Positions 1-6,789 of a stretch of 11,325 bases of DNA are shown here, piece by piece. Location: contig JAUIHC010000060.1 of NCBI GenBank assembly GCA_030432455.1, forward strand, positions 1-11,325. Reading direction: 5' to 3'. The number at the start of each line of letters is the position of its first letter. Positions within the stretch are counted from its first letter, which is position 1. The translations under genes were made by a program, and so were the position numbers. The notes below the pieces were generated by a model. It was given only the letters and a program-made list of their open reading frames with translations, ran no database searches and was not told the origin of the DNA. Source of the DNA: Phycisphaerae bacterium. GTDB taxonomy: Bacteria > Planctomycetota > Phycisphaerae > Phycisphaerales > SM1A02.

Positions 1-2006
1 TGGAAGAGTCCGTCCGGCCAGTCGATCAGGAGGAACGAGAGGGCGGGGGCGCCGCCGAGTCCGAAGGGCATCGGTTGTCGCGACTGACCGGGCCCGGCGT
101 GCGGCCGCAGGTTGGTGCGGACCGTCCAGCGATCGTCGGAACGGGCCGCGACGATCGCGCCGATGCCGTCGGCGTTGGTGCGCAGCGACTGGGTCGCGTC
201 CTCGGTGCCGGTGAGTTCGATCGCGGTGAAGTCGAAGCGGCCGGGACCGGCATCGACGAGCATCGGTCCGGTCTGGACGGAGGGCGCGACGACCACGGCA
301 TGGCCTCGTCCCGGCTCGCGGAGCAGCGGACTCCACGCCGCCGTCGCGGTCAGCCCGAGATCGATGTCGGTGACGACCTCGAGCACGCCGTCGCCGTCGG
401 CGTCGGCGATCATCAGGTTCGCCGGCGTCGCGTCGAGGGTGCGGAGACGACTCGGCTGGTACACGCCGTCGGCGTCCGGCGACCAGCGATCGATGCCGCC
501 CCCGCCGTCGGCGGTGACCAGATCGACCACGCCGTCGCCGTCGAGATCGCCCGCGGCCGCCAGACGCAGGTCCGCGGATGCGAGGGCGGCGAATCGGGCG
601 TCGTCGCTGGTGTACGACCAGAGGCGGTCGTTGAGGTGCACGAGATGCGGCGCCTCGTCGCGGATCACCAGCAGGTCGAGGTCGCGGGTGCCGTCGAGAT
701 CGACCGCCAGTCCGCGGCGTGATCCGGCGCCGCCGCCGATGCCCGCGTCCGGGGCGATGTCGGTGAACGCCCCGGTTCGATCGTTGTTCCACAGTCGGTC
801 GGCGCCGTCGGCGACGATCGCGAGGATGTCCAGGTCACCGTCGTGGTCGGCATCCACGATCAGCGCGTCCACGGTGTCCCGATCGCCGCCCCCGACACCC
901 GCCTCGCCGGTCGCGTCGCGCCAGGCGTCGTCGTCCGATCGCAGCCACAGCTGGTCGGGGCCGCGCCGACCGAGGAACGCATCGACGCGACCGTCGTGGT
1001 CGATGTCCGCGAAGGCCGCGAGCCGGACGTCGGGGATCCCGGCCAGCGGATGCGATGCCTCCAACCGGTATCCGTCGTCGGTCGCGAGCAGGACCGCGTT
1101 GCCGAGCTCGGTGCCGCCCGCGACGAAGACGTCGAGGCGTCCGTCGCCGTCGAGATCGGCCACCGAGACCGAGCCGCCCGCCCGCCAGATCGCGGTCGCG
1201 TCGATCGGAAGCGGGGCCGGCGGCGCCCAGATCGGTCCATCCGGGCGGGGCGTTCGCTCCGTGGCGATCGCATGCGGGGCCGCCATGGCCTTCGATCCGA
1301 GTCGCCCGTAGATCGGCTTGACCGACACGGCGCGGGGGTTCGTCTCCAGCCGTTCGAAGGTCGCGAGCGCCGCGTCCGCCGCGTCATCGTCTCCGAGTCG
1401 GGCGGCGACCGAGCCGATCCGGAACCAGGCGCTGCGCAGGTAGGGATCGATCTCGGCGGCTCGTCGGTACGCGGCCATGGCGTCGGCGGGGCGTTCGCGT
1501 TCGAGCACGAGGCCGAGGTGATACCAGCCGTAGGCGTCGGTCGGGTCACCCTCGACGACCGTGCGGAAACGGGCCTCGGCCCGCTCGTCCTCGCCCGCCC
1601 GCTGAAGCAGCACGCCCGCGACATACGCGGCCCGAAGATCGTCGGGATGAGCGGCGGCGATCCCCTCGATCATGTCGAGGGCGTTCTGCTCGTCGTCCTC
1701 GAGCTGCCGGTTCATGACCGCGATCGCCAGATCGACCCGGGCGTCCAGTCGATCCGGATCCGACTCGACCACGCGTTCCAGCGCCTCGGCGGCGTCTGCG
1801 TACTCGTAGCGGGCGAGAAGACCCGCGGCCCGACGATGATCGGCGTCGAGCGGCGCGGGATCGACGGTCGCGGTGCCGCCGCCGGAACCGGCGTCGGAGG
1901 GATCGCCCGAGTCGCACGCGGCGAGCAGCGTCGGCGTCGCCAGCGCGGCGGTCGCGAGGAGTCGGCGGAATCGGATGCGGGACGACGGATCGTGAGGCGT
2001 CGGCAT
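1..2006 (-). CDS. TPR + VCBS/FG-GAP + ASPIC/UnbV (CRTAC1-like) lipoprotein, 3' end outside window
   Basis: The frame is open from an ATG at 2006 to the window edge (668 residues, no stop reached). The N-terminus has Arg residues, a hydrophobic stretch and a lipobox LLAAC with Cys31, so it is a predicted lipoprotein. Residues about 55-225 are TPR-like helical repeats (for example DPYLRSAW, GWYHLGLVLERE). From about 283 to 545 there are six VCBS/FG-GAP-type blades about 50 residues apart, each with an Asp-rich calcium-loop motif: ADLDGDGRLDVF, ADIDHDGRVDAF, DADHDGDLDIL, VDLDGTRDLDLL, GDLDGDGVVDLV, ADADGDGVLEVV. From about 605 the sequence matches an ASPIC/UnbV domain: RTNADGIGA near 609, FGLGGA at 648, DWPDG near 662. 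This is the CRTAC1-type architecture, probably a calcium-binding beta-propeller on the cell surface or in the periplasm. The ligand is unknown. It starts 40 bases after the AsmA-like gene, with no clear Shine-Dalgarno, so it probably shares that transcript. Confidence 0.88.
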   Translation of the reverse strand, partial: MPTPHDPSSRIRFRRLLATAALATPTLLAACDSGDPSDAGSGGGTATVDPAPLDADHRRAAGLLARYEYADAAEALERVVESDPDRLDARVDLAIAVMNRQLEDDEQNALDMIEGIAAAHPDDLRAAYVAGVLLQRAGEDERAEARFRTVVEGDPTDAYGWYHLGLVLERERPADAMAAYRRAAEIDPYLRSAWFRIGSVAARLGDDDAADAALATFERLETNPRAVSVKPIYGRLGSKAMAAPHAIATERTPRPDGPIWAPPAPLPIDATAIWRAGGSVSVADLDGDGRLDVFVAGGTELGNAVLLATDDGYRLEASHPLAGIPDVRLAAFADIDHDGRVDAFLGRRGPDQLWLRSDDDAWRDATGEAGVGGGDRDTVDALIVDADHDGDLDILAIVADGADRLWNNDRTGAFTDIAPDAGIGGGAGSRRGLAVDLDGTRDLDLLVIRDEAPHLVHLNDRLWSYTSDDARFAALASADLRLAAAGDLDGDGVVDLVTADGGGGIDRWSPDADGVYQPSRLRTLDATPANLMIADADGDGVLEVVTDIDLGLTATAAWSPLLREPGRGHAVVVAPSVQTGPMLVDAGPGRFDFTAIELTGTEDATQSLRTNADGIGAIVAARSDDRWTVRTNLRPHAGPGQSRQPMPFGLGGAPALSFLLIDWPDGLF

Positions 2007-2046
2007 GGCGGAAGTCTACGACCGCCCGAGGCGACGGACCGTGTCG

Positions 2047-3783
2047 TCAGCGGCCGAAGATGTCGAGGCCGAGCGGCGCGACGGTGACATTGGGCTCCGA
2101 GATCGTGCCGTGGACCACGTACTTCGCGAGCCGATCGGTGACGAGCGACGTGAGATCCCCGACCGTCCCCAGCGTGGCCTGCAGCCCTTCGAGCGGCCCG
2201 GCGTTCATGCGGATGTCGAGGGCCCGCGTCACCAGGCCGATCGTCCCGCGGCCGCGGGCGCCGATCGGTCCGGCCAGCAGCGTGAACGAGGACATGTCGA
2301 TCCGCTCGTCGCGGATGAGGAAGGTCGCCTTGAACTCGTCGGACTGCGACGGGCTGAGGGTGAGGATCCGCATCACGTTCGCCAACGCCTTGACGAGGGG
2401 GCCGCCGGTGAATCGCCCCTTCTCGATGGCGACCTCCCCGCCGCCGCCGAGGGTGACCAGCGGACGTCCGAGGTTGAGATCGAACTCCATCGCGGTGTCG
2501 AGCAGACCGGCGATCTTCTCCGGGGCCGTCGCATCGATCCGGTGGATCGACTCCAGTCGGATGTCCCGGATCTCCAGCGTGCCGAAGGCGTGCAGGCTCG
2601 CGGCGGAGTCGATCGCGGCCCCGATCGCGGCGTCGGGCACCAAGCCGTCCGACCTCGCTCGGATCGCCGCGAGTCTGGCCTGCGTCTCCGGATCGGTGGC
2701 TTCCCCGGCGGGTCGGACGGCGTCGACGGGCGACGCCGCCTCGCCGGGCATCCCCCGGCTCTCCTCGTCGGCGATCTTGAGGGTGAGGGCCACGGTGCCG
2801 TCGAAGACGTCGATCGTGCACGGATCGATCCGCAGCACCTCGGACTCGTAGCGACCCTTCATCGACGCCTTCGCGATGTCCACGACCCGGTCGTCGAAGG
2901 CGAAGCTGGTCGGTCCCAGATCGAGCGTGAATCGCGTGTCGTCTCGACGCGGCTCGTTCAGGTTGAACGAGCCGGTCATGGTGGCGTCGAGCCGTCCCTC
3001 GATCCGTCGCTCGACGATGAGGTCCTGCAACTGCGGCGGAAGGTGTCCGACCGCATCCTCGTCGAGCGTGAGATCGAGGTGCAGCCGGGTGAGGTCCGCG
3101 TCCAGGGTGTCGATGTCGAGCCCACCGGCGAGCTGGATCTCGAAGAGATCGGTCCGCTCGAGGGTCGTGTCGATCTCGTACCACCCCGGTCCCCGGCCCA
3201 GATCGAGGTGGTCGTCCCCTTGGCGGGCCTTGTTGTCGACCTCGAAGTCGAGGTCGTCGAGCGACATCCGGCGGTCGTTTCCGCGGATGCCGTAGTCGAG
3301 GGCGAGGTCGGTGACGCGGATGGTGTCGATCGCGAAGATCTCGCTGATCGGGCGATCGTCCTCGCCCGCGGTGTCGTCGCCGGAGAGAAGGTCGCCCCAT
3401 CCGACGATGGTGCCGTCCTCCAGCGTGTCGATCCGGGCGGTGGCCCCGTCGAGCCGGAAGTCGCGGAAGACGATCGGGCCCGTCAACGGGATCCGGTCGA
3501 GCACGATGCCCACGGACGGTGCGTCGAGGATCGTGGTCTCCCGACCCTCGCCGTCGGTGGCGATCAGTCGGAGGTCCACGATGTCCACGCCGAGGGGGTA
3601 GCGGTACTCGAACCGGCCGATCTCGACCCTCGGCTCGAGCAGGTCCTCGGCGATCGCGAGCACTTCCCGCCGGATCCACGGTTCCGCGAGACCGGCCGCG
3701 GCGGGGATCCACAGCGGGGCGGTGGCGGCGGCGGTCGCGGCGAGTCCGAGTGCGGAGAGCAGGATCTTCCAGCGGCGTCGCAT
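2047..3783 (-). CDS. AsmA-like inner-membrane-anchored protein
   Basis: 578 residues, ATG to TGA. The N-terminus is Arg-rich (MRRRWK) and followed by one hydrophobic helix at about residues 7-31, so the rest is predicted to lie in the periplasm. The body is long beta-rich sequence with repeated 'IxxVxLxxIxLD' texture (for example RDFRLDGATARI, DIRLESIHRID). The C-terminal part, about 430-575, fits the AsmA/DUF748-type end: a GGGGEVAIEKGRFTGG segment, then ARGRGTIGLVTRALDI and a final HGTISEPNVTV. AsmA/TamB-family proteins in diderm bacteria are linked to phospholipid transport and outer-membrane assembly; the exact role here is inferred from that. The start is favoured because it yields a proper N-in anchor helix. 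No Shine-Dalgarno is visible. It lies downstream of tRNA-Met and a strong hairpin, and upstream of the ASPIC lipoprotein gene in the same direction. The subfamily cannot be assigned by eye. Confidence 0.8.
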   Translation of the reverse strand: MRRRWKILLSALGLAATAAATAPLWIPAAAGLAEPWIRREVLAIAEDLLEPRVEIGRFEYRYPLGVDIVDLRLIATDGEGRETTILDAPSVGIVLDRIPLTGPIVFRDFRLDGATARIDTLEDGTIVGWGDLLSGDDTAGEDDRPISEIFAIDTIRVTDLALDYGIRGNDRRMSLDDLDFEVDNKARQGDDHLDLGRGPGWYEIDTTLERTDLFEIQLAGGLDIDTLDADLTRLHLDLTLDEDAVGHLPPQLQDLIVERRIEGRLDATMTGSFNLNEPRRDDTRFTLDLGPTSFAFDDRVVDIAKASMKGRYESEVLRIDPCTIDVFDGTVALTLKIADEESRGMPGEAASPVDAVRPAGEATDPETQARLAAIRARSDGLVPDAAIGAAIDSAASLHAFGTLEIRDIRLESIHRIDATAPEKIAGLLDTAMEFDLNLGRPLVTLGGGGEVAIEKGRFTGGPLVKALANVMRILTLSPSQSDEFKATFLIRDERIDMSSFTLLAGPIGARGRGTIGLVTRALDIRMNAGPLEGLQATLGTVGDLTSLVTDRLAKYVVHGTISEPNVTVAPLGLDIFGR

Positions 3784-3818
3784 GGGGAGGCCCGGAGGCG
3801 TTCGGGGGAGGGGCGCAT

Positions 3819-3849
3819 GACGACGCGGCGGAGGGTCCGCCGCGTCGTC
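3819..3849 (-). terminator. Perfect 14-bp hairpin after tRNA-Met, possible terminator
   Basis: The arms 3819-3832 (GACGACGCGGCGGA) and 3836-3849 (TCCGCCGCGTCGTC) are perfectly complementary around a 3-base loop. The hairpin starts 11 bases past the tRNA 3' end and ends 35 bases before the AsmA-like start codon. It is stable and in the right place to end the tRNA transcript or protect its 3' end. There is no T-tract after it on the minus strand, so it is not a textbook intrinsic terminator. It could instead be a processing or attenuation element ahead of the AsmA-like gene. Confidence 0.5.
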
Positions 3850-3860
3850 GGGGGGTTCAG

Positions 3861-3934
3861 TGGCGATGGGCGGACTCGAACCGCCGACCTAAGGTTTATG
3901 AATCCTTCGCTCTAACCAGCTGAGCTACATCGCC
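3861..3934 (-). tRNA. tRNA-Met (CAT anticodon), elongator type
   Basis: A 74-base cloverleaf can be folded by hand. The acceptor stem is GGCGATG/CATCGCC with discriminator A, the D-arm is GCTC/GAGC with GG in the loop, the anticodon loop is TTCATAA, the variable loop is AGGTC, and the T-arm is GGCGG/CCGCC with TTCGAGT. The anticodon is CAT. The fully paired G1-C72 end rules out the usual bacterial initiator, which has a mismatch there. G2-C71, C3-G70 and A73 agree with MetRS identity. The 4-69 and 5-68 pairs (G-C, A-T) differ from the C-G pairs E. coli TilS prefers in tRNA-Ile2, so elongator Met is more likely than lysidine-Ile. The anticodon stem AAGGA/ACCTT has an A-A mismatch next to the loop (31-39). 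The 3' CCA is not encoded, since the following bases are CTG. Confidence 0.93.
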
Positions 3935-3974
3935 ATGGACGTGCCGACCATCGGGAGCCGGCGACGGATCGATG

Positions 3975-4002
3975 ATGGTACCGCACCCCGGTGAGGCGTC
4001 AA
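3975..4002 (-). promoter_or_regulatory. Candidate sigma70-type promoter for tRNA-Met
   Basis: On the minus strand, TTGACG (3997-4002) is followed by a 16-base spacer and TACCAT (3975-3980). The first matches five of six bases of the -35 consensus and the second four of six of the -10. Transcription would start near 3968, about 34 bases before the mature tRNA. This lets the tRNA be transcribed independently of pyrG. Confidence 0.5.
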
Positions 4003-4016
4003 GGGCGGCACCGGGG
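3986..4016 (-). terminator. Inverted repeat just after pyrG, weak terminator candidate
   Basis: CCCCGGTG (3986-3993) and CACCGGGG (4009-4016) form an 8-bp GC-rich stem around a 15-base loop, beginning 12 bases past the pyrG stop. The loop contains the tRNA promoter -35 box. There is no T-tract, so it may be a weak terminator, a transcript 3' end stabiliser, or chance in GC-rich DNA. Confidence 0.25.
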
Positions 4017-4028
4017 GGTGGGCCGGGA

Positions 4029-5942
4029 TCAGGCCGAGGTCGTGCACCCGTTGCCGTGACGCACCCATCGGCGGCCGACCGAGGTGAGGGCGAAGTCGGG
4101 CTCCTGTCGGGCGATCGCCGCCGCCACCAGACCCATGAAGAGGGGCTGGGGCGCGAGGGGCCGTCCGGTCAGTTCCGGGTGGTACTGGGCCCCGATGAAG
4201 TACGGGTGGGTCTCCACGGGCAGTTCGAGCACCTGCATGATCGGGTGATCGGGATGCCGGCCGCTGAACCGCAGGCCCGCCTCCTGAAGCCGGTCGATGT
4301 AGGCGGGCTCGACCTCGAAGCGATGGCGGAACCGTTCGTGGATGCGGATGGCCCCGCCGTGCAGGAAGCTCACGAGCGAGCCCGGTTCCAGCGCCACGTC
4401 CTGGGCTCCGAGCCGCATCGTGCCGCCCATGATCCCCTCCAGCCGCTTCTGATCGGGAAGTTCGGCGATGACCGGGTGGGGCGTGTTCGGCGAGAACTCG
4501 GTGGAGTGCGCGTCGTCGAGACCGAGCACGTGGCGGGCGTGTTCGATCACCGCGACCTGGAAGCCGAGGCAGATGCCGAGGAACGGGAGGCCGTGGGTGC
4601 GGGCGTGCTCCACGCAGCGGATCTTGCCCTCGACGCCGCGGATGCCGAAGCCGCCGGGCACGATGATCGCGTCGAGTCCGTCCAGCACCGATCCCGCGTC
4701 GGCGGCGTTCTCGATGTCGGTGGTGTCGATCCACTGCACATCGATGTCGCAGTCGAGGTGGACGCCCGCGTGCTCGATCGCCTTGTCGATCGAGGCGTAG
4801 GCGTCGCGGAGGGCGGCGTACTTTCCGGGGATGCCGAGCGTGATCGAGCGGGATCGGGTGCCGCTCAGCTTGCGGGCGAAGTCGCTCCAGCGGTGCCGGG
4901 CCTCGTCCTCGTGGACCGGGTTCACCCGGTCGTGGAGGTCGAGCATCGAGAGGATCTCGCGGTCGAGGCTGGCCTTCCGCATCTCCTCGGGGATCGAGTA
5001 GACGGAGTCGCGGTCGTGCATCGAGAAGATGCGGGTCATCGGCACGTTCGAGAACATGCCGATCTTCTCCATGACCGTCTCGTTCACCGGGTTCTTCGCG
5101 CGGCACGCGACGAGGTGGGGCTGGATGCCGGCCTCCATCAGACGCTTGATGCCGAGCTGGGCCGCCTTGGACTTCTGTTCGCCGAGGATCTGCGGTTCGA
5201 GGATGTAGGTCAGGGCGACGAAGCAGGCGGACTCCGGCCCCTCCTCGAAGGCGAGCTCGCGCAGCGCCTCGATGTAGAAGCCGTTCTCGTAGTCGCCCGC
5301 GGTGCCGCCGACCTCGACGAAGACCACGTCCGCCGGGCCGCCGTCGCGACCGCCGTGCATGGCGAGGTCGCGGAGCTTGTACTTCACGGCGCCGGTCACG
5401 TGCGGGATCATCTGCACGTCGCGCCCGAGGTAGCCGCCTCGGCGTTCGCGATCGAGCACCTCGGTGTAGATCTGACCCGCGGTGACGTAGTTGCGCCGCG
5501 TGAGGTTCAGGTGCAGCATCCGCTCGTAGGTCCCGAGATCCATGTCGGTCTCGAGTCCGTCGTCGAGGACGAACACCTCGCCGTGTCGATAGGGATTCAG
5601 GGTGCCGCTGTCGATGTTGAGGTAGCCCTCCATCTTGATGGGGGCGACCGAAAGTCCCTTGTCCTGAAGCAGTTTCGCCAGCGAACTGGAGAAGATCCCC
5701 TTGCCCAGACCGCTCATCACGGTGCCGATGACCACCACGTACTTCGTGCGGCCTCGGACGTAGCCGGCCGGTTCGGGGCTGTACCACTCGGTGCCGACGC
5801 CCTCGCCGCGTCCGAAGGCGGCGAGGAACTCGGCGTCCGCGGCATCGCCGTCGGAGGCTCGTGGTTCGGGGTTGGAGGGGCCGCCGGAGGCGTCGGCGTC
5901 GGCGTCGGCGTGGGGATCGTGCTGGCGCGGCGTGAGGGGCAT
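4029..5942 (-). CDS. pyrG: CTP synthase (glutamine-hydrolysing), divergent form with N-terminal extension
   Basis: Converts UTP to CTP with ATP and glutamine in the cytoplasm. The 637 residues compare with a usual 535-550. The first ~64 are a low-complexity extension. The synthetase domain follows: GTVMSGLGKG (Lys81, P-loop), HGEVFVLDDG, ETDMDLGTYERM (Asp135, equivalent to E. coli Asp72) and FVEVGGTAGD (Glu210, equivalent to Glu140). The glutamine amidotransferase domain has GICLGFQ with nucleophile Cys458, MGGTMRLGAQ, RHRFEV, and QYHPEL with His588 and Glu590, so the triad is complete. Oddities: the usual KLDPYxNVDPGTMSP stretch reads KMEGYLNIDSGTLNP, and SSLGKG reads SGLGKG. The catalytic set is intact, so it is expected to be active and to belong to a distinct subfamily. 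No ATG lies between residue 1 and Met76, so the start must be far upstream; ATG 5942 is used although it lacks a Shine-Dalgarno. It follows kdsB after 90 bases; KdsB consumes CTP. Confidence 0.96.
   Translation of the reverse strand: MPLTPRQHDPHADADADASGGPSNPEPRASDGDAADAEFLAAFGRGEGVGTEWYSPEPAGYVRGRTKYVVVIGTVMSGLGKGIFSSSLAKLLQDKGLSVAPIKMEGYLNIDSGTLNPYRHGEVFVLDDGLETDMDLGTYERMLHLNLTRRNYVTAGQIYTEVLDRERRGGYLGRDVQMIPHVTGAVKYKLRDLAMHGGRDGGPADVVFVEVGGTAGDYENGFYIEALRELAFEEGPESACFVALTYILEPQILGEQKSKAAQLGIKRLMEAGIQPHLVACRAKNPVNETVMEKIGMFSNVPMTRIFSMHDRDSVYSIPEEMRKASLDREILSMLDLHDRVNPVHEDEARHRWSDFARKLSGTRSRSITLGIPGKYAALRDAYASIDKAIEHAGVHLDCDIDVQWIDTTDIENAADAGSVLDGLDAIIVPGGFGIRGVEGKIRCVEHARTHGLPFLGICLGFQVAVIEHARHVLGLDDAHSTEFSPNTPHPVIAELPDQKRLEGIMGGTMRLGAQDVALEPGSLVSFLHGGAIRIHERFRHRFEVEPAYIDRLQEAGLRFSGRHPDHPIMQVLELPVETHPYFIGAQYHPELTGRPLAPQPLFMGLVAAAIARQEPDFALTSVGRRWVRHGNGCTTSA
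5890..5911 (-). repeat. GCGTCG hexamer run coding Ala-Asp repeats in PyrG extension
   Basis: Three exact tandem GCGTCG units (5890-5907) plus a partial fourth encode the alternating Ala-Asp run at about residues 12-18 of the PyrG N-terminal extension. It looks like slippage growth in a disordered tail rather than a folded element. Confidence 0.6.
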
Positions 5943-5947
5943 AGGGG

Positions 5948-5977
5948 AAGGTACCGCGCGGGGGACGGTGCGGGCAA
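5948..5977 (-). promoter_or_regulatory. Candidate promoter immediately upstream of pyrG (possibly leaderless)
   Basis: On the minus strand, TTGCCC (5972-5977) is followed by an 18-base spacer and TACCTT (5948-5953). The -10 box ends only 5 bases before the pyrG ATG, so a start at the normal distance would fall on or next to the A of ATG, giving a leaderless mRNA. That would fit the missing Shine-Dalgarno. The match is weak (four of six and three of six), and the boxes were found by comparison with the other two candidate promoters here. Confidence 0.3.
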
Positions 5978-5985
5978 GGCGGAAC

Positions 5986-6026
5986 GGGGGGGGAACGGGA
6001 GGGGGAATGGGGAATGGGGGACGGGG
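5986..6026 (-). promoter_or_regulatory. C-rich, G-poor leader between kdsB and pyrG; G-quadruplex-capable on the plus strand
   Basis: Of 41 bases, 29 are C and only 2 are G on the transcribed-sense (minus) strand, including runs of 8, 5, 5, 4 and 4 C. On the plus strand these are six G-runs of 3-8 bases separated by 1-3 bases, which fits the standard quadruplex pattern. A long C-rich, G-poor RNA segment also resembles a Rho utilisation site. It lies only 44 bases before the CTP synthase start codon. The function is inferred; the composition is directly visible. Confidence 0.45.
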
Positions 6027-6032
6027 ATGTGG

Positions 6033-6773
6033 TCAGGGCCGGTACCGCGTGACGAACGCCGTGTACTGCTCCGGGGTGTCGATGCCGGTTCCTCGGCACT
6101 CGAACTCGGCGACCGCGATCGTCCCGCCGTTCTCCAGGACCCGCAGCTGCTCCAGACGCTCGATCCGCTCCAGCGGCGACTCCGGCCACGCCGCGAAGCG
6201 GGGGAGGAAGGCCCGGCGGTACGCGTAGAGCCCGACATGACGACGGGGGGCGTGCCCGACGGCGTCGCGATCGAAGGGGATCGGGCTGCGGCTGAAGTAC
6301 AGGGCGCGGTTGCGACGATCCGTGACCACCTTCACGATGTTCGGATCCCCGGGGTCCTGATCCGGCCCGAAGGGGGACGCGATCGTCGCCATGTCCGCAT
6401 CGGGATCGGCGTCCAGCGCCGCGACCACCGCGTCGATCGCCTCGGGCTCGATCTCCGGCTCGTCGCCCTGGACATTCACGATGATCGCGTCGTCGGCGAG
6501 GTCGTCGGCCAACCGTTCGGCGACCTCCGCCAGCCGGCTCGTCCCGTTGGGATGATCGAGTCGCGTGTCCATCGCGACATGCCCCGCGGCGGTCACGACA
6601 TCGAGGATCTCGCGATCCGGGGCGGCGACGATGACCCGCTCGGCGCAGACGGCCTTGCACGCCTGATCCACCACGTGCAGCACGAGCGGTCGCCCCGTGG
6701 CGTCGGCGAGGGCCTTGCGGGGGAATCGGCTCGAGTCGAGTCGGGTGGGGATGACGATCGTCGCCGCGGGCAC
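6033..6773 (-). CDS. kdsB: 3-deoxy-manno-octulosonate cytidylyltransferase (CMP-Kdo synthetase)
   Basis: Activates Kdo with CTP to CMP-Kdo for the inner core of lipopolysaccharide; cytoplasmic. With a GTG start at 6773 it has 246 residues, matching the usual ~248. Visible motifs: IPTRLDSSRFPRKAL at 8-22 (nucleotide-binding loop, Lys20), HPNGTSRLAEV at 74-84, NVQGDEP at 100-106 (Asp104), NIVKVV and ALYFSRSPIPFDRD in the middle, RHVGLYAYR, SPLERIERLEQLRVL, and GTGIDTPEQ at 228-236 (metal-ligand Asp232). The frame extends upstream to 6905, but that part is antisense-like sequence inside the TPR gene, and the conserved fold begins right after the GTG. The family's usual LPGKPL is FPRKAL here, and HxSGTD/ER is HPNGTSR. 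The gap to the upstream TPR stop is 16 bases, which suggests an operon. Its presence implies that the organism makes Kdo-containing LPS. Confidence 0.95.
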   Translation of the reverse strand: MPAATIVIPTRLDSSRFPRKALADATGRPLVLHVVDQACKAVCAERVIVAAPDREILDVVTAAGHVAMDTRLDHPNGTSRLAEVAERLADDLADDAIIVNVQGDEPEIEPEAIDAVVAALDADPDADMATIASPFGPDQDPGDPNIVKVVTDRRNRALYFSRSPIPFDRDAVGHAPRRHVGLYAYRRAFLPRFAAWPESPLERIERLEQLRVLENGGTIAVAEFECRGTGIDTPEQYTAFVTRYRP

Positions 6774-6789
6774 GGAGGCGGGGCGGCGG

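Noticed and set aside
860..1624. A 254-codon minus-strand frame inside the lipoprotein gene
   Set aside because: It is out of frame with the TPR/VCBS sequence and rich in Arg and Ser; the correct frame runs through the whole region without a stop.
1712..3712. A 666-codon minus-strand frame over the AsmA-like and lipoprotein genes
   Set aside because: Arg/Pro-rich shadow of two real frames that have an anchor helix, lipobox and domain motifs.
2005..3915. A 636-codon plus-strand frame antisense to the AsmA-like gene and running into the tRNA region
   Set aside because: Its end overlaps the tRNA on the opposite strand and its translation is biased composition without motifs.
5890..5911. Hexamer run considered as a CRISPR or binding-site array
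   Set aside because: The units are contiguous with no spacers and keep the reading frame of PyrG, so it is a simple coding repeat.
3925..6660. A 911-codon minus-strand frame overlapping pyrG and kdsB
   Set aside because: It is a +1/-1 shadow with runs of Arg, Pro and Gly and no motifs, while the other frame encodes complete PyrG and KdsB.
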